From positions 3,348,001 to 3,412,000 of the forward strand of contig NZ_CP011131.1 of assembly GCF_001442805.1 (NCBI RefSeq): a DNA stretch of 64,000 nucleotides, given 5' to 3'. The notes under the pieces are model-generated. The model made no database searches and was not told the DNA's origin. It saw only the letters and a list, made by a program, of their open reading frames with translations. The stretch is from Lysobacter gummosus. Its GTDB lineage: Bacteria; Pseudomonadota; Gammaproteobacteria; Xanthomonadales; Xanthomonadaceae. Made by a program: the position numbers and the translations under genes. Below, in pieces: positions 46,692 to 55,439 of this stretch (position 1 is its first letter; every line of letters begins with the position of its first letter).

Positions 46692-47246
46692 TCAGGCTCC
46701 GCTCTTGCGCCGCGCGCGCCATTCGTCCGCGGACTGTCCCCAGACTTCGACCTGTTTTTCGTGGTAGGGCTCGGGCAGCCGCCCATAACGCAGGAAGCGC
46801 GAACCCAGCTTGCCCGCGACGCCCTTGGAGGCGACGTTTTCCGGGTCGATGGTGTGGATGATCTGCGTCCAGCCCAGTTGTTCGACCGCCCAGTCGATGG
46901 CCGCGGCCGAGCCTTCGCTGGCGTAGCCCTTGCCGTTGGCGTCGGCGACGATGCCCCAGCCCACTTCGGTGCCCGGCCAGCCTTCCGGGTACCAGGGACC
47001 GAGCCGGCCGAGCCAGCGGCCGCTGCTTTTTTCGATCACCGAGAAGAAGGCGAAACCCTGCACGGCCCAGGAGCCGACCACCGACATCATCGCGCGCCAG
47101 GCCAGCGGCCGCGGCTGCGCGCCGCCGACGTAGCGCACGTGATCGCCGTCGGCCATGAACGCGGCCCAGGCGTCGAAGTCTTCCAGGCGCGGCGGACGCA
47201 GGATCAGGCGCGGGGTTTCCAGCTGGATATCGGGAATCGTCATCAC
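46692..47246 (-). CDS. GNAT-family N-acetyltransferase (RimJ/RimL type)
   Basis: 184 residues. The start LETPRLILRPPRLEDFDAWA and the acetyl-CoA region VGWGIVADANGKGYASEG mark the RimJ/RimL-like GNAT group (Acetyltransf_3). Likely modifies an amine on a protein or small molecule; substrate unknown. Two ATG codons in tandem (47246 and 47243) are possible starts. Confidence 0.88.
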   Translation of the reverse strand: MMTIPDIQLETPRLILRPPRLEDFDAWAAFMADGDHVRYVGGAQPRPLAWRAMMSVVGSWAVQGFAFFSVIEKSSGRWLGRLGPWYPEGWPGTEVGWGIVADANGKGYASEGSAAAIDWAVEQLGWTQIIHTIDPENVASKGVAGKLGSRFLRYGRLPEPYHEKQVEVWGQSADEWRARRKSGA

Positions 47247-47292
47247 GGTCGCGTACTCCTGGTGCGCATCGTCAAGCCCCTGTCCACCGATT

Positions 47293-47427
47293 GAGCCCCT
47301 CTCCCGCTTGCGGGAGAGTGGTTGGGGTGAGGGCGCGCGAGGTCGCGTGTGTTGCCGCGGGCGATTGTTTGCCGCGTGCCCTCATCCGGCCCCTGCGGGC
47401 CACCTTCTCCCGCAAGCGGGAGAAGGA
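47293..47427. repeat. long inverted repeat of the CCCCTCTCCCGC family, second copy
   Basis: GAGCCCCTCTCCCGC, TTGCGGGAGAG, GGTTGGGGTGAGGGCGC at the left (47293-47337) and CCCTCATCCGG with CTTCTCCCGCAAGCGGGAGA at the right. Same family as 6350-6509, but the inner arms differ. It fills most of the gap between the GNAT gene and the acyl-CoA dehydrogenase gene and could form a stable stem acting as a transcription end. Confidence 0.82.
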
Positions 47428-47455
47428 ACATCGTGCTGCCTTGCGGCAGCAAAAC

Positions 47456-48619
47456 TTAGAAGGCGTTGATGCCCGTCAACTCGCGACCGACCACCAGCTG
47501 GTGAATCGTCTCGGTGCCTTCGTACGTGATCACCGACTCCAGGTTCAGCGCATGACGGATCGCCGAATGCTCGGTGGTGATGCCGGCGCCGCCGAGCAGA
47601 TCGCGGCATTCGCGCGCGATGTCGATGGCCATGCGGCAGTTGTTCCACTTCGCCAGGCTCACCTGGGTCGGCTGCATGTTGCCGGCGTCCTTCAGACGGC
47701 CGAGCTGCACGACCAGCAGCTGCGCCAGGGTGATGCGGCGCGCCATCTCGGCCATCTTGATCTGCGCCGACTGGGTCGCCGCGACCGGACGATCGAACAG
47801 GATGCGTTCCTTGGTGTAGTTCAGCGCTTCGTCGAGGCAGGCGATGGCCGCGCCGATCGGGCCCCAGGTGATGCCGTAGCGGGCCTGGGTCAGGCAGCCC
47901 AGCGGGCCCTTGAGGCCTTTCACGTTCGGCAGGCGATTGGCTTCGGGCACGCGCACGTTGTCGAAGAACAGCGAGGAGGTCACCGACGCGCGCAGGCTCA
48001 TCTTGTGCTTGATTTCCTGCGCGGCGAAACCGGGCATGCCCTTCTCGACCACAAAGCCCTGGATGCCGTCCTCGGTCTGCGCCCAGACGATGGCGATGTC
48101 GGCCAGGTTGCCGTTGGTGATCCACATCTTGGAGCCGTTGAGGATCCAGTCTGCGCCGTCCTTCTTGGCGTTGGTCTTCATGTTGGCCGGATCGGAGCCG
48201 CCGTGCGGCTCGGTCAGGCCGAAGCAGCCGATAATCTGGCCCTTCGCCATGCCCGGCAGCCAGCGCTCGCGCTGCTCTTCGGTGCCGTAGGCGTAGATCG
48301 GGTACATGCACAGCGAGGACTGCACGCTGACGAAGCTGCGGATGCCGCTGTCGCCGCGTTCCAGTTCCTGGCAGATCAGGCCGTAGCTGACCGCATTGAG
48401 GCCGGCGCAACCGTATTTTTCCGGGAGCGAGGAGCCCAGCAGGCCCAGTTCGGCGATTTCCGGCACCAGTTCCTTCGGGAACCGGCCTTGGTCGAAGGCA
48501 TCGCCGATGATCGGGATCACGCGCTCGTCGGTGAAGCGGGCGACGGTGTCCTGGACGGCGCGCTCCTCTTCGCTGAGCAGGGAACGCACGTCGTACAGAT
48601 CGTAGGGATGCAGGGCCAT
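47456..48619 (-). CDS. gcdH: acyl-CoA dehydrogenase, glutaryl-CoA dehydrogenase type
   Basis: 387 residues. FAD enzyme of the acyl-CoA dehydrogenase fold. FGLTEPHGGSDP and MWITNG lie in the middle domain; LGGAGITTEHSAIRHALNLE and TYEGTETIHQLVVGRELTG lie at the C-terminus, where the TYEGTE Glu is the catalytic base as in glutaryl-CoA dehydrogenase. Overall length and N-terminus (YDVRSLLSEEERAVQDTV) also fit that subgroup, acting in lysine and tryptophan breakdown to crotonyl-CoA. Monocistronic; 296 bp to the next gene. Confidence 0.88.
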   Translation of the reverse strand: MALHPYDLYDVRSLLSEEERAVQDTVARFTDERVIPIIGDAFDQGRFPKELVPEIAELGLLGSSLPEKYGCAGLNAVSYGLICQELERGDSGIRSFVSVQSSLCMYPIYAYGTEEQRERWLPGMAKGQIIGCFGLTEPHGGSDPANMKTNAKKDGADWILNGSKMWITNGNLADIAIVWAQTEDGIQGFVVEKGMPGFAAQEIKHKMSLRASVTSSLFFDNVRVPEANRLPNVKGLKGPLGCLTQARYGITWGPIGAAIACLDEALNYTKERILFDRPVAATQSAQIKMAEMARRITLAQLLVVQLGRLKDAGNMQPTQVSLAKWNNCRMAIDIARECRDLLGGAGITTEHSAIRHALNLESVITYEGTETIHQLVVGRELTGINAF

Positions 48620-48841
48620 CGGGCTCAATAATCCTTGGCAGAAAGACCGCCATTGTAATGGGCCCACCGGGCCGGAGTAAGGCCGAACAGGCTCGCTGCG
48701 CACGCACGGGCCGGTATGCGGTGGATTCTTGCGAAAGCGGCGGCCGTGCCGGGACAGGTTCGCGCCCCGCCCCGCCCGGGCCCGGTCAGCCGATGGCGGC
48801 GGCGCCCGGCTGGCGCGAAACCGGGCCGGGCCGGCGGCGCG

Positions 48842-48876
48842 CAAAAACAAACGGGGCCGGATCGACCGGCCCCGTT
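48842..48876 (-). terminator. terminator of the glycine-zipper protein gene
   Basis: Minus-strand reading: an 11-bp perfect stem AACGGGGCCGG / CCGGCCCCGTT with a 5-nt loop, followed by TGTTTTTG. It lies 40 bp after the stop at 48916. Confidence 0.92.
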
Positions 48877-48915
48877 CGAGGGTACTGACTTGAGCGCCGA
48901 AGGCGCCTGGGTGGA

Positions 48916-49746
48916 TCAGCCGCGATCGGGCGCCGCCACCGAAGCGGTCTGGGTCACGACCTGGCCGTTGATGACCGGCAGGCGCTGGGTCGGACGCTCA
49001 TCCATGCGGATGGTCTGCTCCTGGCCCTGGTAGCGGTAGGTCACGTCGTAGCCGACCACCTTGTTCTCGTTGCCCAGGGCGATGCGGCTGCCGGGCTTGC
49101 TTTCGGTGCGCATGGTGCCGGTGGTGCCGTCCGGGTTACGGAAGGTCACGTTATAGGCGACCACTCGCGAGGACTGCGAGGTGTCCGAGGTGGTGTGGCA
49201 CTGGCGCTCGGTGCGGTTCACGACACGGCCGCCGACATGGTTGCGGTCGACCCGGTTGCCGATGAAGCCGCCGGCCACGGCGCCGGCCGCGGTCGCGGCC
49301 TTGCGGCCATTGCCGCCGCCGACCTGATTGCCGAGCAAGCCGCCGATGACCGCGCCGGCCACGGTGCCGCCGACGTTGCCGTCGCGCTCGGGCAGGCGTT
49401 CCTGCACGACCACGTCCTGGCAGACTTCGCGCGGGGTGGACACGGTGCTGGTCTCGCGCACCGGATCGGTGCCGATCACGGTGGCGTAGAGCTTTTCTTT
49501 CTGGTTGATCGGCTTGACGTTGACCACGTCGGCGTATTCGACCTGCGGGGCGGTGTTGATCGCGCCGCTGGCGGCCAGATCGCCGGCCGGGGTCGCGCCG
49601 TTGATCGCCGGCAGTTGCTCGCCCGGCGCCGGAGTCAGCGCCGCGGCCTGGGTGGCGGGAGTGCCGCGGAAGCTCTGGAAGGCCGCAACCGCTACGCCGC
49701 CGACCAACAGCGACGCGATCGCGACCGCAATAATGTTCTTGTTCAT
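48916..49746 (-). CDS. glycine-zipper 2TM envelope protein
   Basis: 276 residues. An N-terminal hydrophobic signal or anchor (about 4-22), a Pro/Ala linker, a glycine-zipper segment (about 124-166; VGGTVAGAVIGGLLGNQVGG and AGAVAGGFIGNRV) typical of the SlyB/17-kDa antigen family, then a C-terminal soluble domain (VVAYNVTFRNPDGTTG, VGYDVTYRYQGQEQTIRMD). Probably an envelope structural or stress protein. AGGAGG precedes the ATG at 49746. A strong terminator follows. The relative at 53025 is shorter and is a lipoprotein. Confidence 0.85.
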   Translation of the reverse strand: MNKNIIAVAIASLLVGGVAVAAFQSFRGTPATQAAALTPAPGEQLPAINGATPAGDLAASGAINTAPQVEYADVVNVKPINQKEKLYATVIGTDPVRETSTVSTPREVCQDVVVQERLPERDGNVGGTVAGAVIGGLLGNQVGGGNGRKAATAAGAVAGGFIGNRVDRNHVGGRVVNRTERQCHTTSDTSQSSRVVAYNVTFRNPDGTTGTMRTESKPGSRIALGNENKVVGYDVTYRYQGQEQTIRMDERPTQRLPVINGQVVTQTASVAAPDRG

Positions 49747-50005
49747 GTGGAGCCTCCTGCAGCGGGGGAACCGCGGTGGTATGAGAGTCTGGAATGCGGA
49801 TCGAGCGCTTCGTCGAAGACTGGCTTGAGCCCGGCTTTTCGGAAGCCTCTCCCCGAGGCATGTCCAAACCGTGTGTGGACGCCGCCATTCCACCACTTGA
49901 AAGCTGAACCAGCACCTATTGATTTTCGCTAATCTGTCCCCTGTCTGAACCGTCACGCGAGCGCGTGCTAGCGTGTTTGCAACCTGCGTCACACCTGGAT
50001 CGAAC

Positions 50006-50227
50006 ATGGCCAATCCGTTGCTGGCTCCCCTGATGGGTTTTCTCGGACGCCTGAGCTATCCGCGTCTGTTCGTGGTCACCGCGACCCTGTTCGCCTTCGA
50101 CCTGGTGATTCCGGACTTCGTGCCGTTCGCCGACGAGATCCTGCTCGGCCTGGGCACCTTGCTGCTGGCCAACTGGAAGAACCGCAAAGCGCCGCAACCG
50201 CCTGGCATCCAGCCGCCCTCGTCCTGA
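50006..50227 (+). CDS. small membrane protein (73 aa, unknown)
   Basis: 73 residues with two hydrophobic segments (about 20-35 and 45-58) in a short chain: PRLFVVTATLFAFDLVIPDF and LLGLGTLLLANW. The Pro-rich tail ends QPPGIQPPSS. It ends 4 bp before the TatD gene and is probably co-transcribed with it. No function known. Confidence 0.72.
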   Translation: MANPLLAPLMGFLGRLSYPRLFVVTATLFAFDLVIPDFVPFADEILLGLGTLLLANWKNRKAPQPPGIQPPSS

Positions 50228-50231
50228 GCCC

Positions 50232-50996
50232 ATGCGCGGGTTGATCGACAGCCACTGCCATCTCGACGCGGCCGAATTCGACCCCGACCGTGCCCAGGTG
50301 GTCGAACGCGCGCGCGCGGCCGGCGTCGCCGCGCAGGTGGTTCCGGCGATCGACGCCGCCGGCTGGCCGAAGCTGCGCGAGGTCTGCACCGGCGAGGGTC
50401 TGCATCCGGCCTACGGCCTGCATCCGATGTACCTGGACTCGCACCGCCCCGAGCATCTGCCGGAACTGCGCGAATGGATCGAGCGCGAACGTCCCTGCGC
50501 GGTCGGCGAATGCGGGCTGGATTATTTTGTCGAAGGGCTGGACCGCGAACTGCAGTCGTTCTACTTCGAAGGCCAGCTGGAACTGGCGCGCGAATTCGAC
50601 CTGCCGGTGATCGTGCATGCGCGCCACGCGGTCGACGCGACCCTCGCCGCGATCCGCCGCATCGGCGGCCTGCGCGGCGTGGTGCACAGCTATTCGGGCA
50701 GCGAGGAGCAGGCGCGGCAGTTGTGGAAGCTCGGGTTTTCGATCGGGCTCGGCGGGCCGGTGACTTACGATCGCGCCCAGCGGTTGCGCCGCATCGTCGC
50801 GGCGATGCCGATCGAATTCCTGCTGCTGGAAACCGATGCGCCGGATCAGCCGGACGCGCAGATTCGCGGGCAGCGCAACGAGCCGGCCCGGCTGTCTTGG
50901 GTGTGCGAAGTCGTTGCGGAGCTGCGCGGCGTGGCGGCGCAGGACATCGCGGCCGCCACGTCCGACAATGCCCGGCGGTTGTTCGGGCTGGCTTGA
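50232..50996 (+). CDS. tatD: TatD-family metal-dependent deoxyribonuclease
   Basis: 254 residues. Amidohydrolase-like TIM barrel: metal ligands HCHLD at about 8-12, Glu in VGECGLDYF, His in VIVHARHA, HSYSG and the final Asp in LLLETDAPD. The family acts as a DNase or D-aminoacyl-tRNA hydrolase-like enzyme in DNA turnover. Start follows the preceding gene by 4 bp. Length is normal. Confidence 0.93.
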   Translation: MRGLIDSHCHLDAAEFDPDRAQVVERARAAGVAAQVVPAIDAAGWPKLREVCTGEGLHPAYGLHPMYLDSHRPEHLPELREWIERERPCAVGECGLDYFVEGLDRELQSFYFEGQLELAREFDLPVIVHARHAVDATLAAIRRIGGLRGVVHSYSGSEEQARQLWKLGFSIGLGGPVTYDRAQRLRRIVAAMPIEFLLLETDAPDQPDAQIRGQRNEPARLSWVCEVVAELRGVAAQDIAAATSDNARRLFGLA

Positions 50997-51029
50997 ACGG
51001 CGGGTGGGTTCCGGTTCGGTGATCGGAAA

Positions 51030-51109
51030 GCGTCGGGGCTGAAGCCCCTCCCACAAAAGCGGATGTGGCGTCGGAATCTCTTGTGGAAGGGGCTTCAGCC
51101 CCGATGCTT
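51030..51109. repeat. inverted repeat of the GGGGCTGAAGCCCC family
   Basis: Arms AGCGTCGGGGCTGAAGCCCC-TCCCACAA (51030-51057) and TTGTGGAAGGGGCTTCAG-CCCCGATGC (51081-51109) face each other over a 23-bp loop, and each half contains its own palindrome. It sits between convergent tatD and tcdA, where a hairpin could end transcription of both. A fragment of the same element lies at about 59313-59333. Confidence 0.85.
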
Positions 51110-51129
51110 TTCGCTCAGCCGCGACGAAC

Positions 51130-51951
51130 TCAAGCCGCCTGCACCTTCGGTTTGAGCAGAATCTCCAGCGCCCGTCCCACCGCCGCGAACGCGAACACGC
51201 CGGTGATGTGCGTCGCCGCACCCAGCCCCGCGCCGCAATCGAGCTTCAGCGCCGCATCGCCGGCGACCTTCGGCCGCAAGCCGCAGACCGTGCCGTCGGG
51301 CTGCGGATACTTCACGTTCTCAAGCGAATAAATCGCCGACACGCCGAAGTAACGATCCGGATTCTTCGGAAAATTGAATTCGCCGCGCAGCTTCTTGCGA
51401 ATCAGCGCGAGCATCGCGTCGTGCTCGGTGCGCGACAGATCGCGCACCCGCACCAGGGTCGGATCGGTACGTCCGCCGGCGGAGCCGACCGCGATCACCG
51501 GCAGCTTGCGCCGCCGGCACCAGGCGATCAGCTCGACCTTGCTGCGGAAGCTGTCGCAGGCATCGAGCACCAGATCGAAGCGGCGGTCGAGCAGTTCGTC
51601 CAGGTTCGACGGGGTCAGAAAGCTCTGCACCGCATCGACTTCCATCGCTGGATTGATCGCGCGGCAGCGTTCGGCCATCGCCTCGACCTTGGCGCGGCCG
51701 TAGTGGCCGTCGAGCGCCGGCAATTGCCGGTTGGTGTTGGACACACACAGATCGTCGGCGTCGATCAGGGTCAGATGGCCGATGCCGGTGCGCGCCAGCG
51801 CCTCCACTGCCCAGGAGCCGACCCCGCCCATGCCGACCACGGCGATGCGGCATTGGCGGAAACGGGCGACGGAACCTTGTCCGTACAAACGGTCGATGCC
51901 GGCAAAACGCTCTTGCCAGACGGTGTCGGGAGATGCGGAAGTCATGCGCAT
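51130..51951 (-). CDS. tcdA: tRNA threonylcarbamoyladenosine dehydratase
   Basis: 273 residues. E1-like ATP-dependent enzyme that cyclises t6A37 of tRNA to ct6A. ThiF fold: VVGMGGVGSWAVEALARTGIG near residues 39-59, LIDADDLCVSNTNRQ, and DACDSFRSKVELIAWC with the Cys. The C-terminus ALEILLKPK is typical. Starts at 51951 and 51945 are both possible; neither has a strong ribosome site. Confidence 0.93.
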   Translation of the reverse strand: MRMTSASPDTVWQERFAGIDRLYGQGSVARFRQCRIAVVGMGGVGSWAVEALARTGIGHLTLIDADDLCVSNTNRQLPALDGHYGRAKVEAMAERCRAINPAMEVDAVQSFLTPSNLDELLDRRFDLVLDACDSFRSKVELIAWCRRRKLPVIAVGSAGGRTDPTLVRVRDLSRTEHDAMLALIRKKLRGEFNFPKNPDRYFGVSAIYSLENVKYPQPDGTVCGLRPKVAGDAALKLDCGAGLGAATHITGVFAFAAVGRALEILLKPKVQAA

Positions 51952-52341
51952 AGTGTAGTGGCCCGGGCCGCCGATTCGGCCCGGTCGCGGCGGAAAGCAC
52001 TGAGCCGCGGATGAGGCGACCGGGGCCGGGCGAGCCGGCGCCCTGCCCGCCCCACCCGTAGCGTCTCGGCCTGGATGCCGCGAACGCGCCGGACAGCACC
52101 TCGGCGATCGCCCACGAAGGCGCGAGTCCGCAGGTCCGTGCAAGCCGCCCTCGCCTCGCGAAAAGCCGTTCGCTTTCCATCGCCGCGTCCCGCCGTCAAG
52201 CAACCCGCCACCGATCGCCACGCGCCCGCGCAGGCGCCGCGTCCCCGTCCACTCGCAGGCACGCGTACACGCTCGCGCACGTGATCTGGACCTCACATCT
52301 GCGCATGCTATCGTTCGGCGATCTTGGATGGAGGCCAGGCA
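51952..52341. other. divergent gene-free stretch tcdA / cytochrome c'-like gene
   Basis: 390 bp. ORFs here are Arg/Pro-rich shadows of GC-rich DNA. It should contain the promoters of tcdA and of the cytochrome gene; no convincing motif was found. Confidence 0.5.
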
Positions 52342-52794
52342 ATGAGCGATACCCAGCCCACCAACGCCCCTGCGAAACGCAAAGGCAATGGTTCGAAGTA
52401 CCTGTTCCTGTTTTTGATCGGCCTGGTCGGCGGCGTCATCGCCACCGTCATGGCGGTACGCGCGCTGGAACAGCGCAAGGACCATTTTCCCGACAGCGTC
52501 ATGCATGTGCAGGCGTGGCATCTGGATCAGTTGCAAGCCAAGGTCAAGGAAAATCGCTGCGGCCCCACCGACACGCTGCCGCACATCAAGACGCTGCGCA
52601 CGATGGCCGACGACCTGGATCCGGCCTTCCCCGATCTGAAGGACGATCAGCGCTTCTCGCAACATTCCAGCAAGATGCGCGCCGCGCTCGACGGCGCCCT
52701 GACCAGTCCGCCGGTCAGTTGCGCCGGCGTCACCACGGTGTCGCAGCAGATCGGCGAAGCTTGCAAGGCCTGCCATCAGGATTTCCGCGGCTGA
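52342..52794 (+). CDS. membrane-anchored cytochrome c'-like protein
   Basis: 150 residues. One N-terminal transmembrane anchor (about 26-46) and a periplasmic four-helix-type domain ending in the heme c site Cys141-Lys-Ala-Cys144-His145 close to the C-terminus, the layout of class II cytochromes c'. Role may be electron transfer or NO binding, not deducible. GGAGG precedes the ATG by 7 nt. A strong terminator follows. Confidence 0.82.
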   Translation: MSDTQPTNAPAKRKGNGSKYLFLFLIGLVGGVIATVMAVRALEQRKDHFPDSVMHVQAWHLDQLQAKVKENRCGPTDTLPHIKTLRTMADDLDPAFPDLKDDQRFSQHSSKMRAALDGALTSPPVSCAGVTTVSQQIGEACKACHQDFRG

Positions 52795-52843
52795 GAGCGA
52801 CCGCGCGCGCTTGCGCGCGAGGCCATCGACAAGTTCCCAATAC

Positions 52844-52873
52844 GCCGGCCCCGGACACCCGGGGCCGGCTTTT
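52844..52873 (+). terminator. terminator of the cytochrome c'-like gene
   Basis: A perfect 11-bp stem GCCGGCCCCGG / CCGGGGCCGGC with a 4-nt loop, followed by TTTTGTT. Confidence 0.92.
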
Positions 52874-53024
52874 GTTGCGCGCTTGCATCGCTCTGCCTGC
52901 CGCCAGCTGAACACAGCAGATTGGCGGCACATAAATTGAACACGCGTTCACGCACCGGCTTATAGCTTGGCAGGCGCGTGGCGACTGTCCGCCACTTCGC
53001 AATGCACAAGCGCAGGAGCCTGGA

Positions 53025-53534
53025 ATGAATACCAACAACATCCGATTGCTGGGCGTAGCGGCCGCAGCCACGCTGGTACTGGCCGGTTGCGCTACTTCGC
53101 CCGGTTACGGTGGCGGCGGGTACAACAACGGCGGCTACAACAACAACTATCCGCAGCAGCCCGCCTACCCCAGCCAACAGAACAATTGCTACGACTGCGG
53201 CGTCGTCACCCGCATCGAGCAGATCAGCACCCAGAGCACCGCCCCAAGCGCCACCGGCGCCGTGTTGGGCGGCTTGGTCGGCGCCGTCGCCGGCCGCAAG
53301 ATCGCCGACGACCACACCGACAGCAAGGGCCGCAAGAACGCCGCCACGGTTGGCGGCGCGGTCGCCGGCGCCCTCGCCGGCAACGCGATCCAGAACCGCG
53401 TCGGCGCGCCGAGCTACAACGTCTACGTGCGCATGGACGATGGCCGCACCACGGTGGTCACGCAGAAGGATCTCGGCGGCATTCGCGAGAACACCTACGT
53501 GCGCGTCGCCAACGGTCGCGTCTATATCCGCTGA
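53025..53534 (+). CDS. glycine-zipper outer-membrane lipoprotein (SlyB/17-kDa antigen type)
   Basis: 169 residues. Lipobox LAGC gives lipid attachment at Cys22. A Gly/Tyr/Asn-rich linker (about 28-50) and two Cys (NNCYDCG) lead to a glycine zipper (about 76-125: GAVLGGLVGAVAGRKI, VGGAVAGALAGNAI) and a short C-terminal beta segment (YVRMDDGRTTVVTQKD). Family members stabilise the outer membrane under stress. A strong terminator follows. Confidence 0.9.
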   Translation: MNTNNIRLLGVAAAATLVLAGCATSPGYGGGGYNNGGYNNNYPQQPAYPSQQNNCYDCGVVTRIEQISTQSTAPSATGAVLGGLVGAVAGRKIADDHTDSKGRKNAATVGGAVAGALAGNAIQNRVGAPSYNVYVRMDDGRTTVVTQKDLGGIRENTYVRVANGRVYIR

Positions 53535-53593
53535 TCGCGCCCGGCCGCAAGCGCGGGTATTCGCGCCGCGGTGATGAAACAATGTAACGAAAG

Positions 53594-53622
53594 AAAACGG
53601 CCCGCATCGCGGGCCGTTTTCG
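53594..53622 (+). terminator. terminator of the glycine-zipper lipoprotein gene
   Basis: A perfect 12-bp stem AAAACGGCCCGC / GCGGGCCGTTTT with a 3-nt loop, A-rich before and T-rich after, so it may work in both directions. Confidence 0.9.
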
Positions 53623-53773
53623 TTATGCGCGCACGAGGCGATGAGTTCATAACCCGCATCACGATTAGCCGCGGAACTGGCGCACTTAATGGGGTCTTCA
53701 TCGAACGGGCCTTGCGCTAGGGTCATTCGCGTCCGCCTCGCGGACCTAGCCATCGCAAGATCAGGAGATCGGA

Positions 53774-54877
53774 ATGAAATTTCGCTTCGTGCATGCAGTC
53801 TCCGTAGGCGCCGTCCTGTCCGGCGCCATCGCCGCCGCCGTCGCCACGCCGCCCTCGGCGCAGAACAATCCGCTGCGCGTCGGCATGGTCGCGGTGACCG
53901 GCGGCGCCGACGATTTCCTCGGCTCGGTCGAGGTCAGCATCACCAACACCAGCAAGAAGGCCGTGCGCCTGCCCAAGTGGCAGCTGCCGTCGGATCAGTT
54001 CGAGTCGAAGCTGTTCTCGATCAGCTACAACGGCCAGCCGGTCGCCTACGAGGGCGCGATGGTCAAGCGCGGCCTGCCGCAGGCGGAGGATTTCGCGATC
54101 CTGCAGCCGGGCGAAACCGTGCGCCGCGTGATCGATCTGTCGGCCGGCTACGACCTGTCCAGGACCGGCCAGTACGTGGTCGCGTTCAACGCGCCGCTGC
54201 AGCACGCATCCACCTCCGACCGGGTGATGCTGCAACAGAGCAACGGCTTGCCGATGAGCGTGCAGAGCGCGCCGCTGAGCCTGTGGGTGGACGGTCTGGA
54301 TCAGCTCGGCGGCGCCAAGGTCTCGGCCGCGGCCAAGCCGGTCGGCAGCAAGGCCGTGGTCAACGGCGTCAACTACGTCGGTTGCACGACTTCGCGCACC
54401 AGTTCGGCCGGCCAGGCCGTGGTCCAGGCGCGCGCCTACGCCGAGAACGCCAAGGGCTATCTCAACAACGGCACCGTCGGCCCGCGCTATACGACGTGGT
54501 TCGGCGCCTACACCTCCAGCCGCTACAGCACCGCGCGCGCGCACTTCGCCTCGATCGATTCGGCGATCGACCAGAGCGGCGGCCAGATCACCATCAACTG
54601 CGGCTGCACCAGCAGCGCCTATGCCTACGTCTATCCGAACCAGCCGTACCAGATCTATGTCTGCAACGCGTTCTGGAACGCGCCGCTGACCGGCACCGAC
54701 TCCAAGGCCGGCACGCTGATCCACGAGATGAGCCACTTCACCGTCGTCGCGGGCACCGACGATCACGTCTACGGTCAGGCCGGCGCGAAGAACCTCGCCA
54801 ACACCAACCCGACCAACGCGCTCGACAACGCCGACAACCACGAGTACTTCGCCGAGAACACGCCCTTCCAGAACTGA
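53774..54877 (+). CDS. exported M35 (deuterolysin/peptidyl-Lys) metalloendopeptidase
   Basis: 367 residues. Signal peptide (1 to about 25), an N-terminal beta-sandwich-like prodomain (about 35-165; VEVSITNTSKKAVRLPKWQLP) and a C-terminal aspzincin domain (about 195-365). Zinc site: His317-Glu318-x-x-His321 in IHEMSHF, and Asp330 in GTDDHVYG (327-334), the third ligand that defines M35. Conserved Cys in VGCTTS and CGCTSS likely form disulfides. Family members often cleave before Lys. Secreted; fits the lytic lifestyle. Followed by a strong terminator. Confidence 0.93.
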   Translation: MKFRFVHAVSVGAVLSGAIAAAVATPPSAQNNPLRVGMVAVTGGADDFLGSVEVSITNTSKKAVRLPKWQLPSDQFESKLFSISYNGQPVAYEGAMVKRGLPQAEDFAILQPGETVRRVIDLSAGYDLSRTGQYVVAFNAPLQHASTSDRVMLQQSNGLPMSVQSAPLSLWVDGLDQLGGAKVSAAAKPVGSKAVVNGVNYVGCTTSRTSSAGQAVVQARAYAENAKGYLNNGTVGPRYTTWFGAYTSSRYSTARAHFASIDSAIDQSGGQITINCGCTSSAYAYVYPNQPYQIYVCNAFWNAPLTGTDSKAGTLIHEMSHFTVVAGTDDHVYGQAGAKNLANTNPTNALDNADNHEYFAENTPFQN

Positions 54878-54928
54878 GGATCGCGCGCGGCGCCGCGGCA
54901 ACGGCTCCGCGCTCTCTCGCTGCGAATC

Positions 54929-54958
54929 ACGGCCCGCTTCGGCGGGCCGTTTTTTTTT
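54929..54958 (+). terminator. terminator of the M35 protease gene
   Basis: A 9-bp stem ACGGCCCGC / GCGGGCCGT with a TTCG tetraloop, followed by eight T. Confidence 0.95.
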
Positions 54959-54959
54959 G

Positions 54960-55234
54960 CGCGGCGCCAACCCCGTCGCCGCGGCGCGTGCGTTGGATAG
55001 CTACGAGCCCAGCGCAGGACGCGCGCAGCGATGCAGGACGCGCGCAGGCACGGCGGGAGACGAGGCCCGCCGCGCCACCGACGCAGGCTTGCCGCGCCCA
55101 GGTCCGGGCGCGGTCACCGAACCGGCGCGGGGCGAATACGGGCACGCCGGTCGCGGGAATCGCCGCCACAGGGAAGTGGGGACGGCCGTCGAGGCCGTCG
55201 CGGTCGCCGGGGGCCTTCGGGCCCCCGGTTTTTT
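54960..55234 (+). ncRNA. candidate small RNA ending in an orphan terminator
   Basis: This 275-bp stretch lies between the terminator of the M35 gene and a second strong terminator, with no supported ORF. The second terminator needs a transcript that starts in between. The region contains a near-duplicate CAGGACGCGCGCAG block (two copies at about 55013-55045) and GACGGCCGTCGAGGCCGTC, which could fold. Promoter and boundaries are unknown, so this is only a candidate. Confidence 0.3.
55207..55234 (+). terminator. orphan intrinsic terminator
   Basis: A perfect 9-bp stem CCGGGGGCC / GGCCCCCGG with a TTCG tetraloop, then TTTTTTA. It lies 330 bp downstream of the M35 gene, which already has its own terminator, so it appears to serve another transcript. 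Confidence 0.93.
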
Positions 55235-55404
55235 ATTCGAAGGCGCATCGAAGGCGCGTGCGATCGCCGCCGGCATTCCGGCGGGCCGCGCCCGGCGAAA
55301 GATTTAAATCGATATAAACCCGCGATTTAATCCCGCAGCGGATTTTCGCCGGCGCCGCGCTGCGAATCCGAACGCGTTTGAGCGCCGGCCCGGCGGGCGA
55401 AAAA

Positions 55405-55439
55405 TACATATTCGGCGGCGATGGAGCGGCGAATATGTA
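55405..55439. repeat. 10-bp perfect inverted repeat
   Basis: TACATATTCG at 55405-55414 and its exact reverse complement at 55430-55439, with a 15-nt GC-rich loop. It could be a protein-binding dyad or an RNA hairpin. Confidence 0.75.

Noticed and set aside
52075..52284. A 69-codon Arg-rich plus-strand ORF
   Set aside because: Composition is that of random GC-rich DNA and it lacks a ribosome site.
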